Source: Mesorhizobium japonicum MAFF 303099
GTDB lineage: Bacteria; Pseudomonadota; Alphaproteobacteria; Rhizobiales; Rhizobiaceae
Direction of reading: 5' to 3'
Assembly (NCBI RefSeq): GCF_000009625.1
Contig: NC_002678.2
Coordinates: 5,922,001 to 5,986,000, forward strand
Length of the DNA stretch: 64,000 nucleotides
Shown: in pieces, positions 8,652 to 17,296 of the stretch
Numbering within the stretch: the stretch's first letter is position 1
Layout: every line of letters starts with the position of its first letter
Notes under the pieces: model-generated
What the model was told of the DNA's origin: nothing
Seen by the model: the letters and a program-made list of their open reading frames with translations, nothing else
Databases searched by the model: none
Program-made: the position numbers and the translations under genes

Positions 8652-9911
8652 ATGAGAAAGACGATACTCCAACTCACCACCGCGCTTGCTCTCGTCACGA
8701 TGGCGGGCGCCGCGCAGGCCGCCGACTGCAAGATCACCGTCGGCCTCGTCATGGAACTGACCGGTCCGGCCGGCGAATATGGCCAGGCCGGCGCCAAGTC
8801 GGTCGAAATGGCTTTTCGCGACATCAACGAGGCCGGCGGCGTGCGCGGCTGCGATCTGGTGACCGATACGCGCGACAGCCAGAGCCAGGGCAACATCGCC
8901 GTCGACGCCGCGACCCAGCTGGTGCAGGTCAAGAAGGTGCCGGTCATCATCGGCGGCATCATCTCGTCGGTGTCGATCCCGATCCTGACCTCTGTCACAG
9001 CACCTGCCAAGATCGTCCAGGTCTCGCCGGCATCCTCTTCGCCGACGCTGACCGCGCTCGGCCGCGACGGCAAGACCAACGGCATCTTCTTCCGCACCAT
9101 CACGTCCGATGCGCTGCAAGGTGTGGCCGCCGCCAAATACGCCATCGACAAGGGCTTCAAGAGGCTGTCGATCATCCACGTCAATAACGATTTCGGCGTC
9201 AACATGGTGGCCGAATTCTCGCGCGCCTACAAAGCGCTCGGCGGCACCATCGTCTCCGACACGCCTTACAACGAGAAGCAGTCGAGCTATGCCTCGGAAG
9301 TCACGGCGGCGATGGCCGGCGAGCCGGACGGCCTCTATCTCGTCAGCACCCCGGTCGACGGCGCGACCGTTGCCCGCACCTGGATTTCGCAAGGCGGCGT
9401 GCAGAAATTCCTGCTCAATGACGGCATGAACAGCCCTGACTTCATCGAGTCCGTCGGCGCCGACTATCTGAAGGACGCCTATGGCACGTCGTCGGGAACC
9501 AGCCCGACCGCATCGACCGAGTATTTCACCAAGAACTACAAGGCATTCTCCGGCATCGAACCCTCCAATCCGGCGGCCGACCGTTCCTATGATGCCGGCG
9601 CCATCGTCGGGCTGGCCATCGCCATCGCCGGCTCCGAGGATCCGGCCAAGATCAAGGACGCCATGTACAAGGCAGTCGACCCGGCCGGCACACCGATCTT
9701 CGCCGGCAAGGAGGAGTTCGCCAAGGCGCTTGGCCTGATCAAGGACGGCAAGCCGATCCGCTACGAAGGCGTCATCGGCCCGGTCGCCTTCGACAAATTC
9801 GGCGACATCACCGGTCCGTTCAGGCTGTGGAAGATCATCGACGGCAAGGTGACCACCGATGGCGAAATGACCACCGACGACGTCAACGCGCTGCAGGCCA
9901 AGCTTCAGTAA
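8652..9911 (+). CDS. Liv-type ABC transporter substrate-binding protein
   Basis: Periplasmic binding protein (Leu/Ile/Val receptor fold), 419 residues with a Sec signal peptide (residues 1-23, cleavage after AAQA). The mature part begins with the family strand KITVGLVMELTGPAGEYGQAG and has the two-domain pattern SQGNIAVDAATQLVQ, VIIGGIISS and SIIHVNNDFGVNMV. A good ribosome-binding site (AAAGGGGAAC) precedes the ATG. It is the only binding protein near the Liv permease/ATPase operon, which lacks one, so the two divergent units probably form one importer. The ligand is unknown; related receptors bind amino acids, amides, urea or aromatic acids. Confidence 0.9.
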   Translation: MRKTILQLTTALALVTMAGAAQAADCKITVGLVMELTGPAGEYGQAGAKSVEMAFRDINEAGGVRGCDLVTDTRDSQSQGNIAVDAATQLVQVKKVPVIIGGIISSVSIPILTSVTAPAKIVQVSPASSSPTLTALGRDGKTNGIFFRTITSDALQGVAAAKYAIDKGFKRLSIIHVNNDFGVNMVAEFSRAYKALGGTIVSDTPYNEKQSSYASEVTAAMAGEPDGLYLVSTPVDGATVARTWISQGGVQKFLLNDGMNSPDFIESVGADYLKDAYGTSSGTSPTASTEYFTKNYKAFSGIEPSNPAADRSYDAGAIVGLAIAIAGSEDPAKIKDAMYKAVDPAGTPIFAGKEEFAKALGLIKDGKPIRYEGVIGPVAFDKFGDITGPFRLWKIIDGKVTTDGEMTTDDVNALQAKLQ

Positions 9912-9924
9912 GCAGACACAGTGG

Positions 9925-9964
9925 CGCCGGCATCAATCGCGTCTTGCCGTGATTGACGCCGGTG
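9925..9964 (+). terminator. Stem-loop after the binding-protein gene
   Basis: Arms CGCCGGCATCAATC (9925-9938) and GATTGACGCCGGTG (9951-9964) pair at 12 of 14 positions around a 12-base loop. There is no U-tract, so it may be a weak or factor-assisted terminator or an mRNA 3'-stabilising element. The rest of the gap up to 10124 shows no other clear signal. Confidence 0.5.
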
Positions 9965-10124
9965 TCGCTCACGGCAGGCGATATCGCTTGCGCGGCAGGC
10001 GATCCCGAATAGGATCGGCCGGCTGCAATTGAAGGATGGCGAGCGTGTCGGACGGAAATACTCATCGGCCCATCCGGTCGCGGGACGCGGACGACGCGCT
10101 TCGCCACGCAGGCGCCTGAGCCCG

Positions 10125-11528
10125 ATGTCGCCTGAAACGCAACGGCTTCTCTCCGCCCTTGGCGATCGGCTGGGCGCGGGCGGCGTGCTTGCCGGTTCCG
10201 ATGTCGACCAGCGCTATCGCGACGATCCCGACGGCAAGCTTGGCGTACTGCCCGAAGTGGTGCTGCGTCCGCGCGATGCCGTTGGTGTCGCGGCAGCGCT
10301 CGCCGGCTGCCACGCTGTCGGCCAGCCGGTCGTCGTCCAGGGCGGACGCACCGGGCTGGCCGGCGGCACGCGGGTCCAGCCCGGCGAGATCGTGCTGTCG
10401 CTGGAGCGTATGAGCGGCCTCGCCGCTCCGGACACCCAAGCCGCCAGTATTGTCGCCGAAGCGGGTGCGACGCTGCAGGCGGTGCAGGAGGCGGCCGACG
10501 ACGCCGGGCTGATGTTCGGTGTCGATATCGGCGCGCGCGGCTCGGCTACGGTCGGGGGCAACATCGCCACCAATGCCGGCGGCATCCGCGTGCTGCGTTA
10601 TGGCATGTACCGCGCACAGGTGCTTGGGCTGGAGGCCGTGCTGGCCGACGGCAGCGTGCTGTCCTCGCTGAAGGGCCTGCCCAAGGACAATTCCGGCTAC
10701 GACCTCGGCCAACTCTTCATCGGCGCGGAAGGGACGCTCGGCGTCGTCACCCGCGCCGCGCTCCGGCTGCATCCGAAGCCGGCCTCCGAGGTGAACGCCT
10801 TCTGCGCGCTCGCTTCGCTCGACGCGGCGATCGCCTTGCTCGGACTGCTGCGGCAAAGGCTCGGTCCGTTATTGTCGGCCTATGAGGTGAATTTCGCACC
10901 GCTCTATGACGTGATGGCTGCCAGCATGGCCATGCCCGCGCCGTTGCCTGTGGGCTCACCCGTCTATGTGCTGGCCGAAATCCAGGGCAACGAGCCCGAG
11001 CGCGACGGCGAGCGCTTCGCCGAGGTTCTCATGCAGGCGGTCGAGGATGGCGTGGTCGACGATGTCGTCGTCTCGCAGTCGCCGCGTGAATTCCGGGCGC
11101 TCTGGGACGTGCGGGAGGACGCCAATCGCGTTCTGTTTTCGATCAAAGGCCTGATCGGCGTCGACATCAGCATCCCGCTGGCGCGCATGGGCGCGTTCCT
11201 GCAAGAAGCCGACGCCGCCATCCATGCCGTCGATCCCAGCGCCGACATCTATGTCTTCGGCCATCTCGGCGACGGCAATCTGCACTATCAGGTGCTGACG
11301 GCGGATCCGGCGGCCGCCTACGGCATCGTCTATCGCGGCGTGGCGGCGGCCGGAGGCGGCGTTTCGGCCGAGCATGGCATCGGCCTCGATAAGAAACAGT
11401 GGCTGCATCTGGTGCGCAGCGACGCCGAGATCGCCACGATGCGGCGGCTGAAGACGGCGCTCGACCCGAAGAACATCCTTAATCCGGGACGTGTCTTCGA
11501 CCTCGATCCAGCTGCCGTCCCCCGATGA
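10125..11528 (+). CDS. FAD-binding oxidoreductase, GlcD/D-2-hydroxyacid dehydrogenase family
   Basis: Flavin-linked dehydrogenase of 467 residues (from MSPETQRLL; an in-frame extension to 10029 lacks family homology). The PCMH-type FAD domain covers about residues 30-215, with VVQGGRTGLAGGTRV and SATVGGNIATNAGG as flavin contacts. The C-terminal catalytic domain has GHLGDGNLHYQV (metal/substrate histidines) and the terminal hallmark SAEHGIGLDKKQWL. Family members oxidise D-lactate, D-2-hydroxyglutarate or glycolate and pass electrons to the respiratory chain. It stands alone: 213 bases downstream of the Liv binding protein and convergent with the Pot-type operon (25-base gap). The substrate cannot be decided; it could belong to the module to its left. 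Confidence 0.85.
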   Translation: MSPETQRLLSALGDRLGAGGVLAGSDVDQRYRDDPDGKLGVLPEVVLRPRDAVGVAAALAGCHAVGQPVVVQGGRTGLAGGTRVQPGEIVLSLERMSGLAAPDTQAASIVAEAGATLQAVQEAADDAGLMFGVDIGARGSATVGGNIATNAGGIRVLRYGMYRAQVLGLEAVLADGSVLSSLKGLPKDNSGYDLGQLFIGAEGTLGVVTRAALRLHPKPASEVNAFCALASLDAAIALLGLLRQRLGPLLSAYEVNFAPLYDVMAASMAMPAPLPVGSPVYVLAEIQGNEPERDGERFAEVLMQAVEDGVVDDVVVSQSPREFRALWDVREDANRVLFSIKGLIGVDISIPLARMGAFLQEADAAIHAVDPSADIYVFGHLGDGNLHYQVLTADPAAAYGIVYRGVAAAGGGVSAEHGIGLDKKQWLHLVRSDAEIATMRRLKTALDPKNILNPGRVFDLDPAAVPR

Positions 11529-11553
11529 CAAATGTCGTCCTGTAGGCCGGCAG

Positions 11554-12354
11554 TCAGCTCCGCTCCGTCGCCATCTGCCTGGGGATCAGAAAACGGGCGG
11601 CAAGCACGCAGAGCAGCACGGTGAACATAAGGATCAAGGCGACCAGCGCATTGATGTCGGGCGAGAAGCCAAGCCGCATCATCGCCCACAGCCGGACCGG
11701 CAGCGTGCTTTGCGTGCCGGTGACCAGGATGGTGATCATCGTCTCGTCGAACGACAGCGCGAAGGCCAGGACGGCGCCGCCGACCATGGCGCTCGACAGG
11801 TTCGGCAGGATGATGCGCCAGAAGGTCTGCCAGCCGGTCGCGCCGAGATCGTAGGACGCTTCGACCAGCGTGCGGCTCATCGACTGCAGCCGCATCAGCA
11901 CGGTGCGATAGACGATCGCCAGCACGAAGACCGTATGGCCGATGACGACCGTTAGCAGCGAACGCTCGAGGCCGATCTCGCGGAAGAAGATCAGCAGAGC
12001 CAGGCCGCTGATGATCGGCGGCATCAGGAACGGTAGGAAGATGATGAACTGCAAGATCGAGCGTCCCGAGCGGCGGCCGTGATAGTAGAGCGCCAGCAGC
12101 GTGCCGCTGACCACCGAGAGCACGACGGTGCACAGGCCGACGATCAGCGTGGTGCGCAGGGCAGTCAGGATGTCGTGGTTTTCGGCCAGAGCCCAATAGG
12201 TCGAGAGGGTCGGTGACGACCAGTCGACATCGCCGTGCGAGATGGTGAAGAACGACGACACGATCGGCACGAAGAGCGGGCTGTAGAGCAGCACCGCGAC
12301 CAGCGTTGTGATCGCGGCCAGGAAGATGGTGGAGGGGCGGGGCAGGTCGTTCAT
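11554..12354 (-). CDS. Pot-type ABC transporter permease (PotC-like)
   Basis: Inner-membrane permease of 266 residues, six predicted transmembrane segments. The EAA-like coupling loop is clear (EASYDLGATGWQTFWRIILP), as is the PotC-type stretch ALSFDETMITILVTG. It is the last gene of a long leftward operon and overlaps the PotB-like stop by 4 bases. The family imports polyamines, but relatives import iron, opines, sugar acids and others. The operon it belongs to encodes pentose/aldonate oxidation enzymes, so a sugar-acid substrate is plausible and spermidine or putrescine less so. Confidence 0.9.
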   Translation of the reverse strand: MNDLPRPSTIFLAAITTLVAVLLYSPLFVPIVSSFFTISHGDVDWSSPTLSTYWALAENHDILTALRTTLIVGLCTVVLSVVSGTLLALYYHGRRSGRSILQFIIFLPFLMPPIISGLALLIFFREIGLERSLLTVVIGHTVFVLAIVYRTVLMRLQSMSRTLVEASYDLGATGWQTFWRIILPNLSSAMVGGAVLAFALSFDETMITILVTGTQSTLPVRLWAMMRLGFSPDINALVALILMFTVLLCVLAARFLIPRQMATERS

Positions 12355-13223
12355 ACCGACGTCCCCCGGCTGCGCCCGAACCGTTCGCCGATGAGGATGG
12401 CGCAGATCACCACGATCGCCAGCGCTACCGACAGTGCGGCGCCGAACGGCCAGTTGTAGGCCGTGCCGAACTGGCTATAGAGGATGCGGCCGAAGGTGAA
12501 GCCGCTGATTCCGCCGACCATCTGCGGCGTCAGGAAATCGCCGATCGCCAGCACGAAGACGAAGCTTGCCGCCGACGCGACGCCGGGCAGGCTGAGCGGC
12601 AAGGTGATGCGCAGGAACGTCTGCAAGCCGCTCGCGCCAAGATCGTCGGAGGCACGCAGCAAGGTCTGCGGTATCCGCTCCAGCGACAGGAAGATCGGCA
12701 GGATCGCGAAGGGGATCAAAAGCAGGCTAAGCGTCAACAGGATGGCGTTCATGTTGAACACGAAAAGCGTCGACGGCTGCTGCAGGATGCCGATTGCCAC
12801 CAGCGCCTTGTTGAGGAAGCCGTTGAGGCCGAGGATGCTGCGGATCGCGTAGATCTTGATGACGTAGCTCATCAGCAGCGGCACCAGAAGCAGCATCAGC
12901 AAGGCGTAGCGCCACCGCCCTATCAGCGTCGTCAGGAAATAGGCAGCGGGATAGGCGAGCAGGATGCAGATGACGGCGACCGACACGCACAGCACGATGG
13001 TGTTCCAGAACACCGGCAGGAAGATCGGATCGGTGAAGAACCGGACATAGTTGCCGAGCGTCGGCGTGTAGACGATCGTGCCCTGGTCGACGCTGAAGAA
13101 ACTGTAGACCAGGAAGATCGCCAGCGGCACCAGGACGAAGATCACCGGCAGGGCGAAAGCCAGCACGGTCACCAGCAGCGACAAACGCCTTTCCGCGGGC
13201 TGTGTCGTGACGCCCGCGCTCAT
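12351..13223 (-). CDS. Pot-type ABC transporter permease (PotB-like)
   Basis: Inner-membrane permease of 290 residues, about six hydrophobic segments. The coupling loop ASDDLGASGLQTFLRITLPL and the preceding LLMSYVIKIYAIRSILG are typical of PotB proteins. It overlaps both neighbours by 4 bases (ATPase upstream, PotC-like downstream), showing a coupled ATPase-PotB-PotC block. It forms the translocation pathway together with the PotC-like subunit. Confidence 0.9.
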   Translation of the reverse strand: MSAGVTTQPAERRLSLLVTVLAFALPVIFVLVPLAIFLVYSFFSVDQGTIVYTPTLGNYVRFFTDPIFLPVFWNTIVLCVSVAVICILLAYPAAYFLTTLIGRWRYALLMLLLVPLLMSYVIKIYAIRSILGLNGFLNKALVAIGILQQPSTLFVFNMNAILLTLSLLLIPFAILPIFLSLERIPQTLLRASDDLGASGLQTFLRITLPLSLPGVASAASFVFVLAIGDFLTPQMVGGISGFTFGRILYSQFGTAYNWPFGAALSVALAIVVICAILIGERFGRSRGTSV

Positions 13224-14323
13224 GCCATCACCAGATGGCCTTCATGCGGCGCAAACGAAAGCGAAACCGTCTCGCCGGATCTCAGCGCGCCGCCGTCGAT
13301 CCGGCTTGGGGTTCGCAGCCGCAGCCGCTGCGCGGCATTGTCCGCACCCGCCGTGATCGTGGCGACGGTCGACGAGCCGGCAAAGGCCAGATCGGCGATG
13401 GTGCCGGAAAAGCGGTTGTCGCCGTCCGTGGAGTCCGCGAGATGCAAGGCCTCGGGCCGGAACGCCGCGAAGGCGCTCGCGCCGTCTGGCGCGGCCTTCA
13501 AATGCGGCTGGTCGCTGATCGAACAGATCAGTCGCCCAAGTGCGGTCTCGATCGGCCGCTGCTCGCCCTGGACGGGGCCGAGCTTTCCGGCCACCAGATT
13601 GTTCTCGCCGAAGAAGCGCGCCACGAACTCGCAATTCGGCTTGTAGTAAAGCTCGTGCGGCGTGCCGAGCTGGCGGATATGACCGGCCTGCATGACGCAG
13701 ATCCGGTCGGCCATGGCGATCGCTTCTTCCTGGTCATGGGTGACGAAAAGGAAGGTGGTCTTGATCTCGCGCTGGATGGATTTCAGGAACTCCTGCATCT
13801 GCCGGCGCAGTTCGAGGTCGAGCGCGGCGAGCGGCTCGTCGAGCAGGATCAGGCGCGGCTGGCAGATCAGCGCTCGGGCGAGCGCGACGCGCTGGCGCTG
13901 GCCGCCGGAAAGCTGTGCCGGAAAGCGGTCGGCGAAGGGCCCGAGTTGCACCAGCTCCAGCGCTTCCGAGACACGGCGCGCAATCTCCTTGCGCTGGACA
14001 TGGCGCACCGACAGACCGTAGCCGACATTGCCGGAAACGGTCATATGCGGGAACAACGCATAGTCCTGGAACACGGTGTTGAACGGCCGCTTGTTGATCG
14101 GCATGCGGCTGATGTCCTGGCCGTCGAGGCGGATCTCGCCCGCGGTCAGCGGCTCCAGCCCGCCGATCAGCCGCAAGACCGTGGTCTTGCCCGAGCCCGA
14201 CGGTCCAAGAACGGTCAGGAACTCACCGTCCCGGATAGACAGGTCGATGTCGTGCAGCACGGGAACCGTGCCGTAGGATTTCGAGACGGACCGCAGCGTC
14301 AGCAGGTCGGTGTTCTGGCTCAT
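13220..14323 (-). CDS. Pot-type ABC transporter ATP-binding protein (PotA-like)
   Basis: ATPase subunit of 367 residues. The nucleotide-binding domain (about 1-240) has Walker A GPSGSGKTT, signature LSGGQRQRVALARAL, Walker B LILLDEPLAALD and H-loop FVTHDQEEA. A C-terminal TOBE regulatory domain follows (about 270-360), as in PotA/UgpC-type ATPases. All catalytic motifs are intact. It is separated from the upstream binding-protein gene by 77 bases holding a strong stem-loop, and is coupled to the permease genes downstream. Confidence 0.92.
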   Translation of the reverse strand: MSQNTDLLTLRSVSKSYGTVPVLHDIDLSIRDGEFLTVLGPSGSGKTTVLRLIGGLEPLTAGEIRLDGQDISRMPINKRPFNTVFQDYALFPHMTVSGNVGYGLSVRHVQRKEIARRVSEALELVQLGPFADRFPAQLSGGQRQRVALARALICQPRLILLDEPLAALDLELRRQMQEFLKSIQREIKTTFLFVTHDQEEAIAMADRICVMQAGHIRQLGTPHELYYKPNCEFVARFFGENNLVAGKLGPVQGEQRPIETALGRLICSISDQPHLKAAPDGASAFAAFRPEALHLADSTDGDNRFSGTIADLAFAGSSTVATITAGADNAAQRLRLRTPSRIDGGALRSGETVSLSFAPHEGHLVMA

Positions 14324-14345
14324 TAGCTATTCTCGCATACGCTGC

Positions 14346-14370
14346 GGCGGTCCGGAACGTCCGGACCGCC
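14346..14370 (-). promoter_or_regulatory. Intercistronic stem-loop between binding protein and ATPase genes
   Basis: Perfect 11-base-pair stem, GGCGGTCCGGA and its complement, around a 3-base loop, in the 77-base gap between the Pot-type binding-protein gene and the ATPase gene. There is no T-tract in the direction of transcription. Such hairpins often protect the binding-protein mRNA or attenuate downstream expression, giving more receptor than membrane complex. Confidence 0.6.
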
Positions 14371-14400
14371 GGGTCCTTTTAGGTCGGGCTGCGGAAAGGA

Positions 14401-15426
14401 TCAGGGCGTCGCCTTGATCTCGTTCCACATGTCGGACCGCTTCAGCGGGTCCTCGACATTGTTGAGCCAGACCAGCTTGTCGTTGCTGCCGGCGCTGCTT
14501 GACTCGACCACGGTGTTGCCGAAACCGGTACGCTCGGAAAGCTCGCCGCTGACCTTCTTCGTCAGCATGAAGTCGATCCATTTCTCGGCCGCCGCATTGT
14601 CGCGCACGCCCTTGGAGATCACCCAATTGTCGAGCCAGGCCAGAGCGCCTTCACTCGGATTGACGTAGGCGACATGGGCGCCGATCTTCTGCAGCGCCTT
14701 GACCTGCTGCTGGCCATAATTGGCCCAGATCAGGGCAACGTCATTGTTCTGGTAGATCTGCTGCGCCTCGTCGGCGGTGGTGTAGAAGCTCAGCACATTG
14801 CGCTTGAGTTCGACCAGCTTGGCCTTGACCGCCGCCATCTGCTCCGCGTCGAGATTGAACGGATCCTTGTAGCCAAGCGTCAGAGCGGTGAACGAGAAAT
14901 TGTGCTCGCCATTGTCGTAGGCCAGGACCTTGCCTTTGTAGGCCGGATCCCACAGCACCGACATCGAGGTCGGCGCCGGCTTGACCTTGTCCGTGTCGTA
15001 GATCAGCCCGATGGAATCGAAGCAGAACGGAATGCCGTAGACCTTGCCGTCCTTGGTGTCGCCGCTGACCTGCGATAGATCGCGGAAGCGCGGCAGCACC
15101 TCCTTCTGGTTCGACAGCTTGGTGATGTCGATCGGCGACACCAGATCGGCCTTGATGTAGCGCTGCAGCTGGGCGGTGTTGACGGCGAAGACATCGAAAT
15201 CCTGGCCTTCGCTGCCCTTGATCTTGGCCCAGATCTCGTCATCGCTGCCGATGAAGACGACATCGACGCCGATGCCGGTTGCCGCGGTGAAATCCTTCAC
15301 CCAGTCCGGATCGGCATAGCCGTCCCACGCAAGCACCCGAAGGTTCGCGGCCAGCGCCGCCGATGTCATCAGGCCGATGCCGAGGCCGATTGTCGCTAGT
15401 CTTAGAAAGGCTTTCTTCAGTCCCAT
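14401..15426 (-). CDS. Pot-type periplasmic substrate-binding protein (PotD/PotF fold)
   Basis: Secreted receptor of 341 residues with a Sec signal peptide (about residues 1-26, ending SAALA). The mature start ANLRVLAWDGYADPDWVKDF is the classic PotD-family opening, and YGIPFCFDSIGLIYDTDKV and DVALIWANYGQQQ are further family landmarks. It lies 51 bases after the stop of the GguC/AraD1-type dehydratase gene, with no promoter I can define, so it is probably cotranscribed with the pentonate pathway. Its ligand is unknown. The gene context argues for a sugar or sugar acid rather than a polyamine, which would be unusual for the family. Confidence 0.9.
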   Translation of the reverse strand: MGLKKAFLRLATIGLGIGLMTSAALAANLRVLAWDGYADPDWVKDFTAATGIGVDVVFIGSDDEIWAKIKGSEGQDFDVFAVNTAQLQRYIKADLVSPIDITKLSNQKEVLPRFRDLSQVSGDTKDGKVYGIPFCFDSIGLIYDTDKVKPAPTSMSVLWDPAYKGKVLAYDNGEHNFSFTALTLGYKDPFNLDAEQMAAVKAKLVELKRNVLSFYTTADEAQQIYQNNDVALIWANYGQQQVKALQKIGAHVAYVNPSEGALAWLDNWVISKGVRDNAAAEKWIDFMLTKKVSGELSERTGFGNTVVESSSAGSNDKLVWLNNVEDPLKRSDMWNEIKATP

Positions 15427-15477
15427 TTTTAATCTCCCATTGTCGTTCTGGTGGACCGTGATTTCGGACCTCTGCCG

Positions 15478-16476
15478 TCACAGCGGGGTGACGGTGACCA
15501 GTCCCTCGTCCGGCACCGACACCATCCGGTTGCGCAGTGGCTTGCCGAATGCCTGTGCCTGGATTTCATACTCGTCGCCGGAAGCCGTCTTGATGCCGGA
15601 GGCGTAACTCATCACCGCCGCGCCGAAGAAATAGGCGTGCAGGTCGCCCGCCCGGCGGTGCATCGGGTAGCGGAAATGGAAGTGCTCGAGATTGGCGATC
15701 GAGTGCGACATGTGCGCTTCGCCCGACAGGAACTCCTGTTCCCAGATAACGGTGCCGTCGCGCAGGATGCGGGAATGGCCCCGAACTTCTTCGGGCAGGT
15801 CGCCGATCAGCAGCTCGGGCCCGATCGAACAGGAGCGAAGCTTCGAATGCGCGAGGTAGAGGTAGTTCTCGCCCTCCGTCACATGGTCGGAATATTCGTT
15901 TCCGAGCGCATAGCCGATGCGATAGGGATGGCCGTCCGGCCCATTGAGATAAAGCCCGACGATCTCGGCTTCCTCGGCCCCGGCTTTCGCGAATGCCGGC
16001 ATCGGCAGCGGCGCTCCGGGCGGCACAACGCAGGTGCCGACGCCCTTGAAGAACCACTCAGGCTGGATGCCGATCTTGCCGGCGCCAGGCTTGCCGCCCT
16101 CCAGCCCCATGCGGAAGATTTTTAGCGAATCCGATTCCTCGGCACCGTCGCCATGGGTCAGAACATGCATCTGGTTGCGCGCGGCGGCACTTCCGGTATG
16201 GGTCAGGCCGGTTCCGGTGACCAGGAAGCGCGCAGGCTCCGGATGGTCGACGGGGGCCAGAACGCGGCCATTGCGCAGCAACGCGTCATAGTCGATCGTT
16301 GCAGCGGCCGTGCGCTTCTCGACCAGCGACGCGATGGACATGTCCTCGGCGATCGCGGCTTCGGCGAGCTCCAGCACGCTGCCGGTCTTGTCGAGCGGGT
16401 GCAGATGATTGTCGTCGTCGGAGACGCGGCCGACCCGCCTGCTGCCATCCGGCATTCTGTACTGAACGAGACGCAT
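15478..16476 (-). CDS. GguC/AraD1-type FAH-superfamily enzyme, probable 2-keto-3-deoxy-pentonate dehydratase
   Basis: Enzyme of 332 residues from the ATG at 16476 (MRLVQYRMPDGSRRVGRV, the usual GguC-type start; the longer in-frame start at 16626 overlaps the SDR gene). The C-terminal half has fumarylacetoacetate-hydrolase fold signatures: a metal-binding EAEIVGLYL segment, GYALGNEYSDH and GPELLIGDLP. Family members (AraD1, XylX) dehydrate 2-keto-3-deoxy-L-arabinonate or D-xylonate to alpha-ketoglutarate semialdehyde. Its place directly behind an aldonate dehydratase and a xylose-dehydrogenase-like SDR fits that step of a Weimberg-type route. Which pentose is used cannot be decided here. Confidence 0.82.
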   Translation of the reverse strand: MRLVQYRMPDGSRRVGRVSDDDNHLHPLDKTGSVLELAEAAIAEDMSIASLVEKRTAAATIDYDALLRNGRVLAPVDHPEPARFLVTGTGLTHTGSAAARNQMHVLTHGDGAEESDSLKIFRMGLEGGKPGAGKIGIQPEWFFKGVGTCVVPPGAPLPMPAFAKAGAEEAEIVGLYLNGPDGHPYRIGYALGNEYSDHVTEGENYLYLAHSKLRSCSIGPELLIGDLPEEVRGHSRILRDGTVIWEQEFLSGEAHMSHSIANLEHFHFRYPMHRRAGDLHAYFFGAAVMSYASGIKTASGDEYEIQAQAFGKPLRNRMVSVPDEGLVTVTPL

Positions 16477-16508
16477 GAAATACCCTTCTTCCCTTGGAGC
16501 CGTATGGG

Positions 16509-17285
16509 TCACACCCAGCCCGCATCGACGATGAACTGCTGGCTCGTGCACATGCGGCTGTCGTCGGCGGCGAGGAACAGCGCCATGCGCGCGATGTCGG
16601 CGGGCTGCAGCCGGTCGGGCAGGCACTGCCTTTCCGCGATCTGGCGTTCACCAGCCGGATTGAGCCACAGCCGCATCTGGCGCTCGGTCATCACCCAGCC
16701 CGGCACCATGCAGTTGACTCGGATGCGCTCGGGGCCAAGTTCGCGGGCCAGCGCCCGCGTCATGCCGTAGACAGCGGCCTTCGCGGTGACATAGGCCGGA
16801 CAATCGGGATCGCCGACCATCCAGGTGATGGAGCCGAAATTGATGATCGAGCCACCACCCTGCGCGCTCATCTGCGGTCGCACCGCCTGCGCGGCGAAGA
16901 ACTGGTGGCGCAGATTGACCGCCATGCGGTCGTCCCAGTAGGCGACCGTCACGTCCTTGGTTTGATGGCGGTCATCGTTGCCGGCATTGTTGCACAGCAC
17001 CTGGATCGGGCCATTGTGCTGCATCGCTTGCGCGGTTGCCGCCTGCAACTGCTCGACATCGCGCAGATCGCACGGAATAAACAGCGGCGCTGGGTGTCCT
17101 TCGGCCGCGATCGCCTCGACCAGATGCCTGGAAGGCTCTTCCGACAGATCGACGAAGGCGACGCGGCTGCCTTGCGCGCAAAAATGGCGCACCAGGCTTT
17201 CGCCGATGCCGCTGCCGCCGCCGGTTATGAAGACGCTGCGGCCCTTGAGGCTTGGGTAGATGGCGTAGCCGATTTCATCCGTCAT
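16509..17285 (-). CDS. SDR-family sugar 1-dehydrogenase (XylB-like, D-xylose/L-arabinose type)
   Basis: NAD(P)-dependent short-chain dehydrogenase of 258 residues from the ATG at 17285. The cofactor motif is TGGGSGIG (about residues 19-26). The NNAGNDDRH motif, INFGSITWM (catalytic Ser) and the YVTAKAA active-site Tyr/Lys are present, and the C-terminus SQQFIVDAGWV is as in xylose dehydrogenases. As I recall it, the start YPSLKGRSVFITGGGSGIG and NNAGNDDRH closely match Caulobacter XylB. It would oxidise an aldopentose to its lactone, the first Weimberg step. It lies 11 bases after the dehydratase stop. A longer in-frame start at 17708 is antisense read-through. Confidence 0.85.
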   Translation of the reverse strand: MTDEIGYAIYPSLKGRSVFITGGGSGIGESLVRHFCAQGSRVAFVDLSEEPSRHLVEAIAAEGHPAPLFIPCDLRDVEQLQAATAQAMQHNGPIQVLCNNAGNDDRHQTKDVTVAYWDDRMAVNLRHQFFAAQAVRPQMSAQGGGSIINFGSITWMVGDPDCPAYVTAKAAVYGMTRALARELGPERIRVNCMVPGWVMTERQMRLWLNPAGERQIAERQCLPDRLQPADIARMALFLAADDSRMCTSQQFIVDAGWV

Positions 17286-17296
17286 CGCGCGCCTCT

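Noticed and set aside
10029..10124. N-terminal extension of the GlcD-type dehydrogenase
   Set aside because: The 32 extra residues are arginine-rich and unlike the family; the ATG at 10125 gives the normal start.
11554..15426. Annotating the Pot-type system as a spermidine/putrescine transporter
   Set aside because: Only the family supports this; the operon context is pentose oxidation, so substrate naming would be misleading.
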